Of a stretch of DNA of 6,202 nucleotides, positions 5,530-6,202 are shown one piece after another. This DNA is from Gemmataceae bacterium (GTDB lineage Bacteria; Planctomycetota; Planctomycetia; Gemmatales; Gemmataceae). Location: assembly GCA_947490035.1 (NCBI GenBank), contig CANLGS010000278.1, forward strand, positions 1-6,202, in the 5' to 3' direction. The notes beneath the pieces are model-generated. The model did not search any database. It was not told the DNA's origin and saw nothing but the letters and a program-made list of their open reading frames with translations. The translations under genes and the position numbers were made by a program. Numbering within the stretch: the first letter of the stretch is position 1; every line of letters starts with the position of its first letter.

Positions 5530-5678
5530 GAATAAGAAAGGTAAAAGGTAAAAGGTAAAAGGTAAAAAGTAAAAAGTAAAAGGGCGGAACGGAAGCGCGA
5601 CCCGGCCCCGCACTCGGTGTCTTCGCTTTTACCTTTTACCTTTTACCTTTTACCTTTTACCTTTTACCTTTCTTATTC
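5530..5678. repeat. Inverted pair of heptanucleotide (GGTAAAA) tracts
   Basis: The left arm 5530-5582 has the entry sequence GAATAAGAAA followed by heptamers, four GGTAAAA and then two AGTAAAA. The right arm 5626-5678 is its inverted copy with all units as GGTAAAA. The 53-bp arms differ at only two positions, with a 43-bp GC-rich spacer. Copy number and flanking entry sequence match exactly between arms. The A/T-rich tracts stand out sharply from the surrounding GC-rich DNA. The whole lies between the PQQ-like stop (5517) and the PAS gene start (5702). A long hairpin of this kind could terminate transcription or insulate the two genes. Confidence 0.93.
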
Positions 5679-5701
5679 CTCCGTCCTCTATCCTCTGACA
5701 C

Positions 5702-6202
5702 ATGTCCACCCCGCCGCCACCGCCGCCGTCCGGCAAGGGCCGCCCGCGCGGGTCGGGCGGGTTCGCGTGGCGCGCGTTCTTCCACCACTCCACAACGCCC
5801 GTTTTCGTGCTGGGCAAGAGCCGGCGCTTGCGGTACGCGAATCCGGCGTGGGAGGCGCTCGCCGGTGTGAAGCTCGCGGAGGCGCTGGGCATGGTGTGTT
5901 CGGCGCGGCGGCACAGCACGCCGCTCGCGGCGGCGCTCGCGCCCACGCCGGAGGCGCTCGCGGGGCGACCGGACCGCGCGCGCAAGCCGGCACCCCCAGG
6001 GCGCAACGGGCCGCCGTGGTGGGACGTGACGTTCGCCCCGCTCGCGGGCGCGGACGGGTTGTTCGGCGTTGTGGGCTTCGTCGCGGTGGTGGGCGAACCG
6101 GTGCCGGCGGCGGCGCGGAAGGTGCCGCCGAGCGTCGCGGCGCTGCGCGACCGCCACGCGACGCACTTCGGGTTAGATCTGCTCGCGGGCGAATCGCTCG
6201 CG
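5702..6202 (+). CDS. PAS-domain regulator, N-terminal part (cut by window edge)
   Basis: From the ATG at 5702, 167 codons stay open to the right edge, and an in-frame TGA at 5696-5698 rules out a longer start. A Pro-rich N-terminus (MSTPPPPPPSGKGRPRG) is followed by a PAS-like sensor domain at about 24-131. Its hallmarks are TPVFVLGKSRRLRYANPAWEALAG at the start and WWDVTFAPL...GLFGVVGFVAVV at the end. The next segment, SVAALRDRHATHFGLDLLAGES, resembles the lead-in to an AAA+ sigma-54 interaction domain of planctomycete NtrC-like activators. That domain would lie beyond the window, so this is inference; a histidine kinase is the alternative. No signal peptide or membrane segment is seen, so it is probably cytoplasmic. 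There is no Shine-Dalgarno sequence. The inverted heptamer repeat ends 23 bp upstream. Codon use is extremely GC-rich. Confidence 0.8.
   Translation, partial: MSTPPPPPPSGKGRPRGSGGFAWRAFFHHSTTPVFVLGKSRRLRYANPAWEALAGVKLAEALGMVCSARRHSTPLAAALAPTPEALAGRPDRARKPAPPGRNGPPWWDVTFAPLAGADGLFGVVGFVAVVGEPVPAAARKVPPSVAALRDRHATHFGLDLLAGESLA

Overview
The window is GC-rich chromosomal DNA that looks planctomycete, most likely from the Gemmata group. This rests on protein style and is inference: a Cys/Gly/Asn-rich small protein beginning MYSIVMMAALTT at the left edge, a DUF4337-like membrane protein, a PQQ-propeller-like secreted protein, and a PAS protein whose end resembles the lead-in to planctomycete sigma-54 activators. 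No rRNA, tRNA, CRISPR array, intact insertion sequence or phage gene was seen.

Layout from left to right. (1) A Cys-rich repeat protein on the minus strand, cut by the left edge, its C-terminal part built on a perfect 15-bp tandem repeat. (2) A 421-bp divergent gap with candidate promoters and a large REP-like inverted pair. (3) Three plus-strand genes: an S41 C-terminal processing protease with a PDZ domain, an RluA-type pseudouridine synthase, and a Tat-exported Mn-type superoxide dismutase. (4) A convergent DUF4337-like membrane protein on the minus strand that carries a frameshift. (5) A short divergent gap of 93 bp. (6) Two plus-strand genes: a secreted PQQ-like protein and a PAS-domain regulator cut by the right edge.

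The genes look like independent housekeeping or envelope functions rather than one pathway. Four products are predicted to act at or beyond the membrane: the protease, the SOD, the DUF4337-like protein and the PQQ-like protein.

The most striking content lies between the genes. Five of the six intergenic gaps hold a long, near-perfect inverted repeat, and each belongs to a different sequence family. Three of them (640-832, 2294-2394, 3096-3154) are pairs of small palindromes in inverted orientation, the architecture of REP/BIME elements. The first also has GTAG immediately outside each palindrome, as in classical REPs recognised by RAYT transposases. The fourth (3953-4092) fills the gap between two convergent genes exactly from stop codon to stop codon. 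The fifth (5530-5678) is an inverted pair of heptanucleotide tracts ending 23 bp before a regulator gene. The only gap without one is the short divergent gap at 4675-4767.
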